From Clostridia bacterium (lineage in GTDB: Bacteria > Bacillota > Clostridia > Christensenellales > Aristaeellaceae), in the NCBI GenBank assembly GCA_017543905.1, contig JAFYFC010000005.1:23562-87561 (forward strand): a stretch of 64,000 nucleotides of DNA, given 5' to 3'. Each line of letters opens with the position of its first letter. The first letter of the stretch is position 1. The position numbers and the translations under genes are program-made. Positions 43,412 to 52,315 of the stretch are shown here, one piece after another. Under the pieces are notes generated by a model that was not told the origin of the DNA, made no database searches, and was given only the letters and a program-made list of their open reading frames with translations.

Positions 43412-43541
43412 TCTGATCGCTCTCCTTCGTTTTGCATTTATTTGCACCGTATGCTGCGGGGAGTATTTCTGCTTATCCAAAGACGCAGCAACGTATCCTG
43501 CGGTTCGTACAGACCAAAGTCTGTTTTGCTCTGAGTATAGC

Positions 43542-44954
43542 TTAGTCCTCTTCACATATAAGCGTGCGATCCGGCTTCCAGCCCCGCAGCGCCTTCTGTC
43601 CCTCGGGCGTCACGGGACGTATCCATTTGCCGCGGAACAGATGTATCTGCATAAGCACGTACCTGACAGGCTCGTCGGCGTAGCACAGTGCAAACACGGC
43701 CAGCGTGGGCCATTTAAGCACAAGTCCGGAAACGCAGACCAGCGGCAGCACCATCGTCCACATAAACACGATCTCCAGCACCGTGCCGCGCAGGGCGTCG
43801 CCGGCTGCACGGAACGTATCGTTCTGCGTCCAGTTGCCCATGCGTATGATGCCGAATGCGATGTAGATGAGTATCATCCCGTACGCCAGGCGGAAGCTTT
43901 CTCCGCTCATGCCCATGAGCCTGAGTATCGGCGTATGCAGGCAGATCAGCGCTATGCCGAGTACGGCAATAAAGCCCTGACACAGGTATACCAGCCGCCA
44001 GGCTCTGCCGTATGCGGTATCCAGACGTCCCGCGCCGACCTGCGTGCCCACAAGCACAGAGGAAGCGTTCGAAAAGCCCGCAAAGAAGCCGATTATCAGT
44101 CCTTCTATCGTGCGGAATACCGCAAGCGCCGCGATGGCTTCTTCGGGCTGCCGTCCCAGCACGATATTTATGACCATGTTGCCGAGGCCTATGAGCACCT
44201 CGTTGCAGATAATGGGAAAACATTTTTTAAGATAGATCCTGACGAACTCAGCGCTCCAGCGGAAGTGACGTTTGACGGCTAAAAGATAGGCGTGTCCGCT
44301 TCTGCGGGCAGAAAGTATAACCACGGCGCAGCTGACCGTCTGCGAGATCACGGTCGCAAGCGCGGCTCCGCGCACGCCCATTGGCTTAAAGCCCAGATGA
44401 CCGAAAATCAGCACCCAATTCAGCAGCATATTCGTCAGGACGCCGACGACAGAGCCCCACAGAGGTATTCTGACCTTTCCCGTGCAGCGCAGCAGCGCCG
44501 CCATAGCCATCGAGAAAACCGTCAGCGGATATCCGAAACCCGCAATGCGCAGATATTGCACTCCGATTTCACGTATGTGCGTTTTGTCCGTGTACATGCG
44601 CATCACGGTTTCCGGAAAGCACACTGCAAGCACTCCGAACAGAAAGCCTACCGCCATCATGCAGCTTAACGTAAGCCCGTAGGAACGGTTTATTCCGTCG
44701 TCGTCGTTCGCTCCCCAGTACTGCGAATAAAACAGCATGCCTCCGCCTACAAATCCCCAGTAGCCTGAGAACATCAGGGACGAAAACTGCGCGCAGAGAC
44801 CGACCGCTCCGACTTCCGCTTTTCCGAGTGAGGCGATCATCATCGTATCGACCATTGAGCCGGTGGTCGCCAGCAGATTCTGCAAAGCCACCGGAACCGC
44901 GATAACGGCGATTTTTTTGAGAAAGGACTTCCATGGATATCTTTTTTCTCTCAT
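43542..44954 (-). CDS. MATE-family multidrug/antimicrobial efflux transporter
   Basis: 470 residues with about twelve membrane helices in two similar halves. It shows ALQNLLATTGSMVDTMMIA near the N-terminus and the duplicated pattern NEVLIGLGNMVINIVLG in the second half. MATE pumps expel drugs or metabolites using Na+ or H+ gradients. The ATG at 44954 has AGGCGG before it, whereas the upstream in-frame ATG at 44984 lies within a few bases of the predicted transcript start. Confidence 0.9.
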   Translation of the reverse strand: MREKRYPWKSFLKKIAVIAVPVALQNLLATTGSMVDTMMIASLGKAEVGAVGLCAQFSSLMFSGYWGFVGGGMLFYSQYWGANDDDGINRSYGLTLSCMMAVGFLFGVLAVCFPETVMRMYTDKTHIREIGVQYLRIAGFGYPLTVFSMAMAALLRCTGKVRIPLWGSVVGVLTNMLLNWVLIFGHLGFKPMGVRGAALATVISQTVSCAVVILSARRSGHAYLLAVKRHFRWSAEFVRIYLKKCFPIICNEVLIGLGNMVINIVLGRQPEEAIAALAVFRTIEGLIIGFFAGFSNASSVLVGTQVGAGRLDTAYGRAWRLVYLCQGFIAVLGIALICLHTPILRLMGMSGESFRLAYGMILIYIAFGIIRMGNWTQNDTFRAAGDALRGTVLEIVFMWTMVLPLVCVSGLVLKWPTLAVFALCYADEPVRYVLMQIHLFRGKWIRPVTPEGQKALRGWKPDRTLICEED

Positions 44955-44998
44955 GTACTGCCGCCTGCTTAAAGTGTCTGTCATGCTTATTTATATAC

Positions 44999-45027
44999 AT
45001 TATATCAGATGGCGGGCAGCTATTCAA
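44999..45027 (-). promoter_or_regulatory. Promoter of the MATE transporter gene
   Basis: On the minus strand TTGAAT (45027-45022), 17-bp spacer, TATAAT (45004-44999). Confidence 0.75.
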
Positions 45028-45142
45028 TATGAAAATGGCGCCTTAAAGCAATTATCGGCTTGCGCGGCGTTCTTAAATCCCCATTGCGCTGGAACGGAAG
45101 ACGCAGGAAAGGCAGACAAGGCTTTCTTTCGCGCGTTGCCGG

Positions 45143-45171
45143 TTGCAATGCGCTTTCCGGCATGGTATAAT
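45143..45171 (+). promoter_or_regulatory. Promoter of the DUF5060 glycosidase gene
   Basis: TTGCAA (45143-45148), 17-bp spacer, TATAAT (45166-45171), divergent from the MATE promoter in a 282-bp intergenic region. Confidence 0.75.
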
Positions 45172-45236
45172 GCGTGCGGAAGCGTTGGCATCTGTATTGC
45201 CGGCTTAAGTAAACTGACAACGGAAAGGGGCAGCTG

Positions 45237-46919
45237 ATGAAAAGCACACCGAAATGGGAAATATTTGAAGTGTCGTTTGAAACGGAGGAACATTTTGAAA
45301 ACCCGTTTACCGAGGTAGAGCTGACGGCGGAGTTCGTCTGCGGCCGGCTCTCGTATAACGTGGAAGGCTTTTACGACGGAGACGGCGTCTGGCGCATACG
45401 CTTTTCGCCCATGGCTGAAGGCAAATGGCAGTATTCGACGCGCTCAAACCTGCCTGCCTTCGACAGGCGCACAGGCGATTTTGTGTGCACGCCTCCGGTT
45501 TCGCGCGGCCCGCTTACGCTTAATCCGCAGTTCCCGAACTGGTTTTTCAGGGGCGACGGCGCGGCGCAGCTGATCGTAAACGACGGCTGGTTTCCGCATA
45601 CCGCCAACGGCCACGAGCTGCCGTTTGAGGACCTCGAATTCCAGCAGCCCTCCAAGGCCGATTTCGACTGCTTTTTCGATATCCTGTCTGAGCACGGCGT
45701 AAATATGTCCGTGGGCATGAGCGAGCTGTACGCCCGTCAGGCGCACATAACCGACACAAGCTTCGTCTGGCCCTGGCGCGTCGTGGACGCCGAAAACAAT
45801 CTTATAGATAAAGAACGCTTCAATTTGGATTTTTATCGCCGCTGGGAGGCTAATCTTGAGCATGCGAAGCGGCTCGATCTTTTCTATGCGTTCGAGCTTC
45901 TGTATGACGATTCGCTGATTCGTCCCCGCGAATGGAACAATCATCCTTATAACGTCAAAAACGGCGGCTGGCTCGAGAGCGATCCCGGTACGCAAGTGTG
46001 CTGGCGGAATCTGTACGACGTAAATAATATGCAGTCCAGAAAGTATCTGGGCCGCTACCTGCGCTATACGCTTGCCCGCCTCGCCTGCTACAGCAACGTG
46101 ATCTGGGAGGTCGGCGCCGAAAACGCCAATCTGGCCGTGCTGCCGGAGAGAATGCTCCCGCACGCGCTGATGCCCGTGGAGAAGGTGGCCGAGTGGTATA
46201 TCTACTGGGCGCGCTTTATAAACCTGCACGATCCGTACGGCCGCCTGCGCACGTTCGGCGACACCACATACCATCCGCTGATGGTGCGCGCGCACGGCAA
46301 CGATTTCGTGCTCACGCAGGACCCGCGCAACTATCCTAAAGATCCGCTCAGCTACTATACTGCGATGCGCGATTACGGAAAGCTCTACTGGCAGTTCTGC
46401 AGACCCATGGTGATAGGGGAGATGACCTCCTCCAATAACGGAAACTACGAGCGCGAGCGCCGCATGTACTGGATCGCCATGACCTCCGGCTACATTATGG
46501 GACGCAGCGACCGGCACTTTGCGCCTGTTACGAACGGAAAACTGACCGAGACGGATAAATTCTCTCTGGACGGCGTGCCCGTGATTTATGAATATCTGCG
46601 CATACTGCGCGATTATGTGGAGAAAAACGTGCGCTTCTGGCGCATGCGTCCCGCAAACGAGCTGGTTGAAAGCGAAGGCCTGACGAGCACGCTCGCCGCC
46701 GAAGACGAGGAATACCTGATTTATTTCGTGAATGGCGGCAAGGTGAAGCTCACCGTGCCTGCGTCAAGCTGGGAGCTGCTTGATCCGCGCACGGGAGAAA
46801 TAGCTTCACAGGGCGCATCCCCCGCAGGAACGTTTGAATACAGCGCGCCCGCCAAAGACGAAGCCCACGGCGATTGGGTACTGCATCTCAAAGCGGCGCC
46901 TGCGGCAGAGCGTGTATAA
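45237..46919 (+). CDS. Glycoside hydrolase, DUF5060/DUF4038-type (intracellular)
   Basis: 560 residues, no signal peptide. Residues about 1-90 match the DUF5060 beta-sandwich (ENPFTEVELTAEF, VEGFYDGDGVWRIRF, GKWQYSTRSN), followed by a TIM barrel (about 100-470) and a C-terminal beta domain of the putative collagen-binding type. Candidate catalytic acids are the Glu in VIWEVGAEN (about 291) and the Glu in MVIGEMTSSN (about 393). Related enzymes cleave rhamnosides, galacturonan side chains or other plant glycans; the substrate here is unknown. It is followed by an oxidoreductase-like gene and a beta-propeller glycosidase. Confidence 0.8.
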   Translation: MKSTPKWEIFEVSFETEEHFENPFTEVELTAEFVCGRLSYNVEGFYDGDGVWRIRFSPMAEGKWQYSTRSNLPAFDRRTGDFVCTPPVSRGPLTLNPQFPNWFFRGDGAAQLIVNDGWFPHTANGHELPFEDLEFQQPSKADFDCFFDILSEHGVNMSVGMSELYARQAHITDTSFVWPWRVVDAENNLIDKERFNLDFYRRWEANLEHAKRLDLFYAFELLYDDSLIRPREWNNHPYNVKNGGWLESDPGTQVCWRNLYDVNNMQSRKYLGRYLRYTLARLACYSNVIWEVGAENANLAVLPERMLPHALMPVEKVAEWYIYWARFINLHDPYGRLRTFGDTTYHPLMVRAHGNDFVLTQDPRNYPKDPLSYYTAMRDYGKLYWQFCRPMVIGEMTSSNNGNYERERRMYWIAMTSGYIMGRSDRHFAPVTNGKLTETDKFSLDGVPVIYEYLRILRDYVEKNVRFWRMRPANELVESEGLTSTLAAEDEEYLIYFVNGGKVKLTVPASSWELLDPRTGEIASQGASPAGTFEYSAPAKDEAHGDWVLHLKAAPAAERV

Positions 46920-46950
46920 TGACTGCGCCTCAGATAAGGAGATGGATATT

Positions 46951-47787
46951 ATGAAAACCGGCATGAGCATAGGCTTCATCGATTATTATCTGGACGAATG
47001 GCACGCGAACAGGTATCCGCGCCTGATAGAGGAAAAGAGCCGGGGAGACATGCGCGTGACGCTGGCATACGGGCATATCGACAGCCCCATAGGCGGCCGT
47101 ACGACTGAACAATGGTGCAGCGACATGAATATCCGGCGCGCCGCCAGCATAGACGAGGTGTGCGAGGAATGCGACGCGATAATCGTACTTTCGCCGGATA
47201 ACTGCGAGATGCACGAACTACTGTGTCAAAAACCGCTCCGCACAGGCAAACGGGTTTATGTGGATAAAACTTTCGCTCCGGATTACGAAACCGCAAAGCG
47301 CATATTCGGCGTCGCCGAGGAATACGGCACGCCCTGCTATTCCACGTCGGCTCTGCGCTTTGCCGAGGAATACCGCGGCATCGGTCCGGTCGACGCGCTC
47401 GCTTCGTGGGGCCCGTACGCCTTTGAAACCTACGCTATTCACCAGCTCGAGCCGGTCATGATGCTTATGCGCGCGAAGCCCGAGAAGCTCTGCTGCCTGC
47501 CGGGCAGAAAATCGTATACTATGCTCATGGCGTTCCCGGACGGACGCGCAGCCTCCGTTACGGGCTTTGAGGCGGGCATGCCCTTCACAATGAACCTGAT
47601 GAGCAATGGCGAAAACCGCATGATAACGGTGCGCTCCGATTATTTCGGAGGCTTTATAACTAATCTTGTCCGCTTTTTTGATACCGGCGAGGGAGCGGTG
47701 CCGCACGGGGAAACGCTTAATATCATGGCGGCGCGCGGCGCAGGCGTCAAAGCCTTGAGCAGACCGGGAGAATGGATAAGGACCTGA
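46951..47787 (+). CDS. Short Gfo/Idh/MocA-like protein without the canonical dinucleotide motif
   Basis: 278 residues, shorter than the 330-400 usual for Gfo/Idh/MocA sugar oxidoreductases. The family-like middle (CDAIIVLSPDN, GKRVYVDKTFAPDYETAKRIF, YSTSALRFAEEY) is clear. The N-terminus reads MSIGFIDYYLDEWHANRYP where Gly-x-Gly-x2-Gly would be expected, so NAD(P) binding may be altered. The start is the ATG at 46951, 9 nt after AAGGAG. It may act on the sugar released by the neighbouring glycosidases, or be non-redox. Confidence 0.78.
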   Translation: MKTGMSIGFIDYYLDEWHANRYPRLIEEKSRGDMRVTLAYGHIDSPIGGRTTEQWCSDMNIRRAASIDEVCEECDAIIVLSPDNCEMHELLCQKPLRTGKRVYVDKTFAPDYETAKRIFGVAEEYGTPCYSTSALRFAEEYRGIGPVDALASWGPYAFETYAIHQLEPVMMLMRAKPEKLCCLPGRKSYTMLMAFPDGRAASVTGFEAGMPFTMNLMSNGENRMITVRSDYFGGFITNLVRFFDTGEGAVPHGETLNIMAARGAGVKALSRPGEWIRT

Positions 47788-47862
47788 CGGACTTTCGCGC
47801 GTCAAGGGCGGCTGAAATTCTTTCAGAAATATAAAAATACATTACGTAAGGACGAAAAAACT

Positions 47863-48906
47863 GTGCAGTTTATCGATTGCTTCCGGCCGACGCCGATAAC
47901 AGAAGCGCTCTCAGACAGCTGCTGGGGTGCGGAAACCGTGGGCCCGCGCGATCAGGGCAACGGACTGGAGGATCGCGCGATGTCGAGCTGGTGCTACTGG
48001 GACGGCGCGATAATTAAGGACCCGTCAAGCGGGGAATACTATCTGTTCGCGAGCCGCTGGGCGCAGGCGGGCGGTCACTGGGGCAACGAACACGGCCCCG
48101 GCTGGCGCGGCTCGCAGGCGGTATCGAGCGTGAGCGATTCGCTGTTTGGTCCTTACCGCGATCTGGGACCCTTGTGGCCGGACTGGTGCGGAGGAGCAGG
48201 GCATGGTGTGTTTCCGTTCCCTGTTTCCGAAAGCGACCCGCTGCACTGCGAGGGCTGGCGCTATGCGGTTTGCATAAGCGACGTGATAAACGAAGCGAAA
48301 AACGCAAACGGCACGCTGCATACAGCAAAGACGCTGCAGGGGCCGTGGACGCTGCTTGAAAACGGCTTAAAGGGCAGGCTTCGCTGCGACGACTCCTTCA
48401 GGCTGTCGAACGTCAGCGTCGCTTTGCGGCCCGGCGGAGGCTACATAGCGCTGAACCGGCACGGTGACATCGTCACTGCCGATTTGCTCGCGGGATACTG
48501 GTCTACGCTGGTTCATGAGCTCTGGAAAACCATACCCGCGCTGGCGGAGCGCTTCGGCTATCTCGAGGATGGCGTCATCTGGTATCTGGACGGACGGTAT
48601 CATATCGTCGTGAACGATTGGGAAGCAAGGCAGGCGTATTACCTGACGTCCGAGAACGCAGTAAACTGGGTGCTGCACGAGGGACTTGCCTATACTCCGA
48701 AGTCTGATTTTATCAGATACGAAGGCGGCAAAGTCAACCGCTGGACGAAGATAGAGCGTCCGAACGTTTACATCGAGGACGGGAGCGTAAAGGCGATGAC
48801 GTTCGCGGTAATAGACGTGCAGAAGGAAGCGCATCTCGGAAACGACGGACACGGAAGCAAAATCATAGTCGTTCCGTTTGACGGGACAAAACTGAAAGCG
48901 CAGTAA
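47863..48906 (+). CDS. Beta-propeller glycoside hydrolase (GH43/GH117-like)
   Basis: 347 residues, no signal peptide. Repeats of the type WDGAIIKDPSSGEYYLFASRW, SLFGPYRDLGPL and GVIWYLDGRYHIVV point to a five-bladed beta-propeller glycosidase of the GH43/GH32/GH117 superfamily. The general base may be the Asp in YWDGAIIKD (about 45-53). The start codon is GTG behind AAGGACG. The family cannot be fixed further; the substrate is probably a furanoside or anhydro-sugar oligomer. Confidence 0.7.
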   Translation: MQFIDCFRPTPITEALSDSCWGAETVGPRDQGNGLEDRAMSSWCYWDGAIIKDPSSGEYYLFASRWAQAGGHWGNEHGPGWRGSQAVSSVSDSLFGPYRDLGPLWPDWCGGAGHGVFPFPVSESDPLHCEGWRYAVCISDVINEAKNANGTLHTAKTLQGPWTLLENGLKGRLRCDDSFRLSNVSVALRPGGGYIALNRHGDIVTADLLAGYWSTLVHELWKTIPALAERFGYLEDGVIWYLDGRYHIVVNDWEARQAYYLTSENAVNWVLHEGLAYTPKSDFIRYEGGKVNRWTKIERPNVYIEDGSVKAMTFAVIDVQKEAHLGNDGHGSKIIVVPFDGTKLKAQ

Positions 48907-48966
48907 GGGTCAAGCCAAACAGTCTGTCGACTGAAAAGGCGACATGTTTCAAGTTGCCAAAAAACA

Positions 48967-48996
48967 GCTCACGGCCGGTTCACCCGGGGCGTGAGC
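48967..48996. terminator. Bidirectional terminator between convergent genes
   Basis: A GCTCACG/CGTGAGC stem (48967-48973 with 48990-48996) with an inner GCCGG/CCGGG pairing, flanked by AAAAAACA on one side and TTGCTTTT on the other. Confidence 0.8.
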
Positions 48997-49015
48997 TTGC
49001 TTTTGCCTGACGCAA

Positions 49016-50728
49016 TCAGCTTTCCTTGCGCTGGATCAGTACGGCGAAAATGATGATAATGCCGGTAAACGCGTTTGCGAGGAAGCTGTCCACGTGCATG
49101 AGCACGAGCAGGTTGTTCATTATGCCTATGATCAGCACGCCGAACACCGTACCGATTATAGAGCCGCGTCCGCCCGCCATGCTTGTGCCGCCGACGACGA
49201 CTGCTGCTATCGCGTCCATCTCGAAGCCGCTGCCCGCGCTTGCCACGTCCACACCGCGCAGCCGCGCGACCGACGTTACCGCGGCTATCGCCACTATCAC
49301 GCCCATCAGCGTATACACGCCCGTCTTTACCCGGTCGACGTTTATACCGCTCAGGCGGCTTGCCCTCTCGTTTGAGCCGACGGCGTAAATGTGCCGCCCG
49401 AACGCGGTATGCCGCGAGATCACGTACATAAGCGCCGCAAGCAGCAGCCAGTATATGATAGGCAGCAGCATCTGTCCGCCCAGAGCTTTGAACTCGTAAT
49501 TGGCGATCACCTGAAACTCACGCGGCACCTCCGCCTTGTAGCTTTTTGTAAAATACTGCGCGAGCGAGCGCACGATATTCATTATTCCGAGCGTTATGAT
49601 AAACGGAGGTACGCGGCCCTTGGTTATGCCGAGCCCCGTGAGCAGGCCGATTAGGCTGCCTGCGGCAAGCCCGGCGAGTATCGCGATCACGTAATTCGGC
49701 ACGCCGGTCACGCCGGCGGCTGTGAGCCTGCCCTTTGAAGACACGTCGAGCAGCACCATTACGACCGTCGCTACGCCCGCGATGTTCGAACCCACCGCAA
49801 GGTCTATGCCGCCGGTGATTATGACGAACGTCATGCCCAGCGCGATCATGCCTACCGAGGAATTGGATCTGAGCACGTTCAGCATGTTTATCAACCACGC
49901 GCTTGCCCATTGTCCGTACGTCTTGAACGCGAAGCCGCGCGCGTAGACCTGTATCACGATCATGACGAGCATGGCGATGAAGGTCGAAAACACGGGGTAT
50001 TTTTTCCATGCGCGCATGAAAGCGTGAGAAAGCCAGACAAGACACACCCCGGCGACCGCGCACAAAAACGCGGTGAACGCAAAGCCGATAGGGCGCGAGC
50101 CTATGAGCAGGAACAGCCTCTGCGAAAACGTGATGCTGTCGCTTGATGCGACCTCGCGCGCGAACAGCTGCGCGTCGTCGGCGTGCGCGCTCACGTCTGC
50201 CGCTGTCAGACACAGGCTTTCGCTGTGCGCGCAGATATCTGTAAGCGCTTGCATATAGCCGTCCGGGCTTTCATATGTCTGCTTCGTATACGTTTCGTAT
50301 ACGGGAGAGGCGTATTCGCCGCCGCACGCAGCGTATACGTCGTTTACTCCGTTTATCGCGCTTTTAAGCTTGCTTTCGGCGGCCGAAACGCTTTTGCACA
50401 CGCTGTCGTAGCTTTTTTTAAGCGCGGTCATAGTACGCGCGTCCTCGTGCGAATTCGCTTCGTCAAGCGCGGACGTGCTGTCCTTAAGCGCGGTATTCGC
50501 CGTATTTACGGCGATCTGTGCCTTTTTTACGGCTGAGGGCGCGGTTTTTGTATCGGCGGTCTTGTGCGCCGCGATCAGCGCGTTTTTATCCACGGCGCGG
50601 GTATAGGCGTTGTCTGTGCCGGCAGCCATGACGTGGCCTGTCACCGCCGTGCCGCAGAGCAGAACCGCCAGCGCAAGGCAGACGACGCCTACGATCACCC
50701 GTGCTTTATTAATGATTTCACGCTTCAT
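49016..50728 (-). CDS. Sugar ABC permease (RbsC family) with long extracytoplasmic N-terminal domain
   Basis: 570 residues, whereas RbsC-type permeases are about 320-350. The last 330 residues form a normal BPD_transp_2 permease: GMTFVIITGGIDLAVGS (about 297-314), the ATPase-coupling loop GRHIYAVGSNERASRLSG and VVVGGTSMAGGRGS. Ahead of it are an extra helix (about 10-33), an extracytoplasmic segment of about 170 residues rich in Ala/Lys/Thr/Ser with a coiled-coil look (about 45-130), then another helix (about 210-234). This may form a fused docking or sensing domain. GGAGG precedes the ATG, which overlaps the ATPase gene by 11 bp. Confidence 0.9.
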   Translation of the reverse strand: MKREIINKARVIVGVVCLALAVLLCGTAVTGHVMAAGTDNAYTRAVDKNALIAAHKTADTKTAPSAVKKAQIAVNTANTALKDSTSALDEANSHEDARTMTALKKSYDSVCKSVSAAESKLKSAINGVNDVYAACGGEYASPVYETYTKQTYESPDGYMQALTDICAHSESLCLTAADVSAHADDAQLFAREVASSDSITFSQRLFLLIGSRPIGFAFTAFLCAVAGVCLVWLSHAFMRAWKKYPVFSTFIAMLVMIVIQVYARGFAFKTYGQWASAWLINMLNVLRSNSSVGMIALGMTFVIITGGIDLAVGSNIAGVATVVMVLLDVSSKGRLTAAGVTGVPNYVIAILAGLAAGSLIGLLTGLGITKGRVPPFIITLGIMNIVRSLAQYFTKSYKAEVPREFQVIANYEFKALGGQMLLPIIYWLLLAALMYVISRHTAFGRHIYAVGSNERASRLSGINVDRVKTGVYTLMGVIVAIAAVTSVARLRGVDVASAGSGFEMDAIAAVVVGGTSMAGGRGSIIGTVFGVLIIGIMNNLLVLMHVDSFLANAFTGIIIIFAVLIQRKES

Positions 50729-52241
50729 CTGTTTGTCCTCCGTCCTGCGTCAGCGCGTCCGTCGCGTGCAGCATGATATTGTCCTCGCTCAGCGCGTTTC
50801 CGCTCAGCTCGCCGTTTATCCGTCCGTGATACATCACGTACGCCCTGTCGCACACGCGCACGATCTCCTGCGCTTCGCTGGAGAGTATTATAAGCGCGCA
50901 GCCCTCGTCCGCGAGGCGGCGGATAATGGAATATATCTCTTCCTTCGCGCCTACGTCTACTCCCTGCGTGGGATTGTCGAACACCAGCACGCGGCTGCGC
51001 GCGTTCAGCCAGCGCGCGAGCACGACCTTTTGCTGATTGCCGCCGGACAGGCTGGTTATAAGATCGTCAGTGCTCTGCAGGGATATGGAAAGCGCGTTTA
51101 TCTGTGCGTTCATTTCTGCGCGCTCCCGCCTGTGATTTATGAGAAGCAGGCGGCGCAGCCTTTCGTACGAGGCGAGAGAGCCGTTTTCAAGTATTGTAAG
51201 ATCCTTGAGTATGCCGTTTTCCTTGCGGTCGCGGGGAACGTAGCCGATGCCGAGCCGCGAGGCCATAGTGGTGTTTTTGATGCGCGTAAGCTTTCCGTCT
51301 ATGTATATTTCGCCGGTATATCCGTGCAGATAGCCGAACACCGTCTGAAACAGCTCGCTGCGTCCGTCGCCGAGCAAACCGGTAAAGCCGAGTATTTCGC
51401 CCGCGTGCAGAGTAAAGGAGATGTTTTTAAAGTACGGCGTCAGCGAAAGGCCGCTGCAGCGAAGCTTCTCTGCGCCCGCTATGGCGCTGCGCTGCACGCG
51501 TTCGCCGTTTACGTCGTGCCCTACCATCATCCGCGCGAGATCGGCTTCCGTCACGTCCCTGACCAGGCCGTCGCCCGCGTTCACGCCGTCTCTGAGCACG
51601 GTGTAGCTATCGCAGATGCGGGTCACTTCTTTAAGCTTGTGCGATATGAATATGAACGATACGCCCCGCGCCTTGAGCGTGCGCATGATCGAAAACACGT
51701 GCTCGATCTCGTGCTCCGCCAGCGAGGTCGTGGGCTCGTCCATTATGATTATACGCGCGTTGAACAGCAGCGCGCGTGCGATTTCGACAGTTTGTTTATA
51801 AGAAGCGTCAAGCTCCGATACGAGCGTGTCGGGGCTTACGGAAACCTCCATGTAAGACAGCACGCGCTGCGCTTCGCTGCGCATTTTCGCTTTGCTGAGA
51901 AACGGCGTATGCGATTTTTTGATTTCCCTGCCGATGAACAGGTTTTCATATATAGGCAGGTCGTTTATAAGATTCAGCTCCTGATGGATGAACGCGATGC
52001 CTGAGGAGAGCGAATCCCCCGGCGTAAGAAAGCTTTTTTCCTGTCCGTCCAGCGTTATACTGCCCGCGTCGGCGCGCAGAACGCCGCCGAGTATATTCAT
52101 AAGCGTGCTCTTGCCCGCGCCGTTTTCGCCCAAAAGCGCGTGTATCTCGCCTGAATCCAAGGCAAGCTTCACGCCCCGGAGCACCTTGTTCGCGCCGAAG
52201 GACTTATCTATTCCGGTCATTGAAAGCAGCGTAGCGGACAC
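50718..52241 (-). CDS. Sugar ABC transporter, duplicated ATP-binding protein (RbsA/MglA type)
   Basis: 507 residues with two ABC domains. The first has Walker A GENGAGKSTLMN (about 37-48), LSELDASYKQTVEIARALL and Walker B IIIMDEPTTSLAE. The second has the degenerate Walker A GLLGDGRSELFQ typical of this family, LSGGNQQKVVLARWL and VLVFDNPTQGVDVG. It powers import by the neighbouring permease. The GTG start is used because it is the only good N-terminus; AAGGAA lies almost touching it, so initiation may be weak, and a large hairpin sits just upstream. Confidence 0.94.
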   Translation of the reverse strand: MSATLLSMTGIDKSFGANKVLRGVKLALDSGEIHALLGENGAGKSTLMNILGGVLRADAGSITLDGQEKSFLTPGDSLSSGIAFIHQELNLINDLPIYENLFIGREIKKSHTPFLSKAKMRSEAQRVLSYMEVSVSPDTLVSELDASYKQTVEIARALLFNARIIIMDEPTTSLAEHEIEHVFSIMRTLKARGVSFIFISHKLKEVTRICDSYTVLRDGVNAGDGLVRDVTEADLARMMVGHDVNGERVQRSAIAGAEKLRCSGLSLTPYFKNISFTLHAGEILGFTGLLGDGRSELFQTVFGYLHGYTGEIYIDGKLTRIKNTTMASRLGIGYVPRDRKENGILKDLTILENGSLASYERLRRLLLINHRRERAEMNAQINALSISLQSTDDLITSLSGGNQQKVVLARWLNARSRVLVFDNPTQGVDVGAKEEIYSIIRRLADEGCALIILSSEAQEIVRVCDRAYVMYHGRINGELSGNALSEDNIMLHATDALTQDGGQTDEA

Positions 52242-52254
52242 TTCCTTTTTTAAG

Positions 52255-52293
52255 CGAATGTGGCTGCTGCCTCAGGCAGCAGCCACGCATTCG
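52255..52293 (-). terminator. Intercistronic hairpin between the binding-protein gene and the ATPase gene
   Basis: A near-perfect palindrome TGGCTGCTGCCT/AGGCAGCAGCCA (52261-52272 with 52274-52285) with outer CGAATG/CATTCG arms and no T run on the minus strand. Likely an mRNA-stabilising or attenuating element that keeps the binding protein more abundant than the transporter. Confidence 0.7.
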
Positions 52294-52315
52294 GAGTCTG
52301 TCACAAAATGATGGA

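Noticed and set aside
44863..45237. A 124-residue plus-strand frame across the MATE start and its promoter
   Set aside because: It overlaps a gene with clear function and two divergent promoters, and has no ribosome site.
50610..52004. A 464-residue plus-strand open frame over the ABC ATPase gene
   Set aside because: Antisense of rbsA-type gene with recognisable motifs on the minus strand; no ribosome site.
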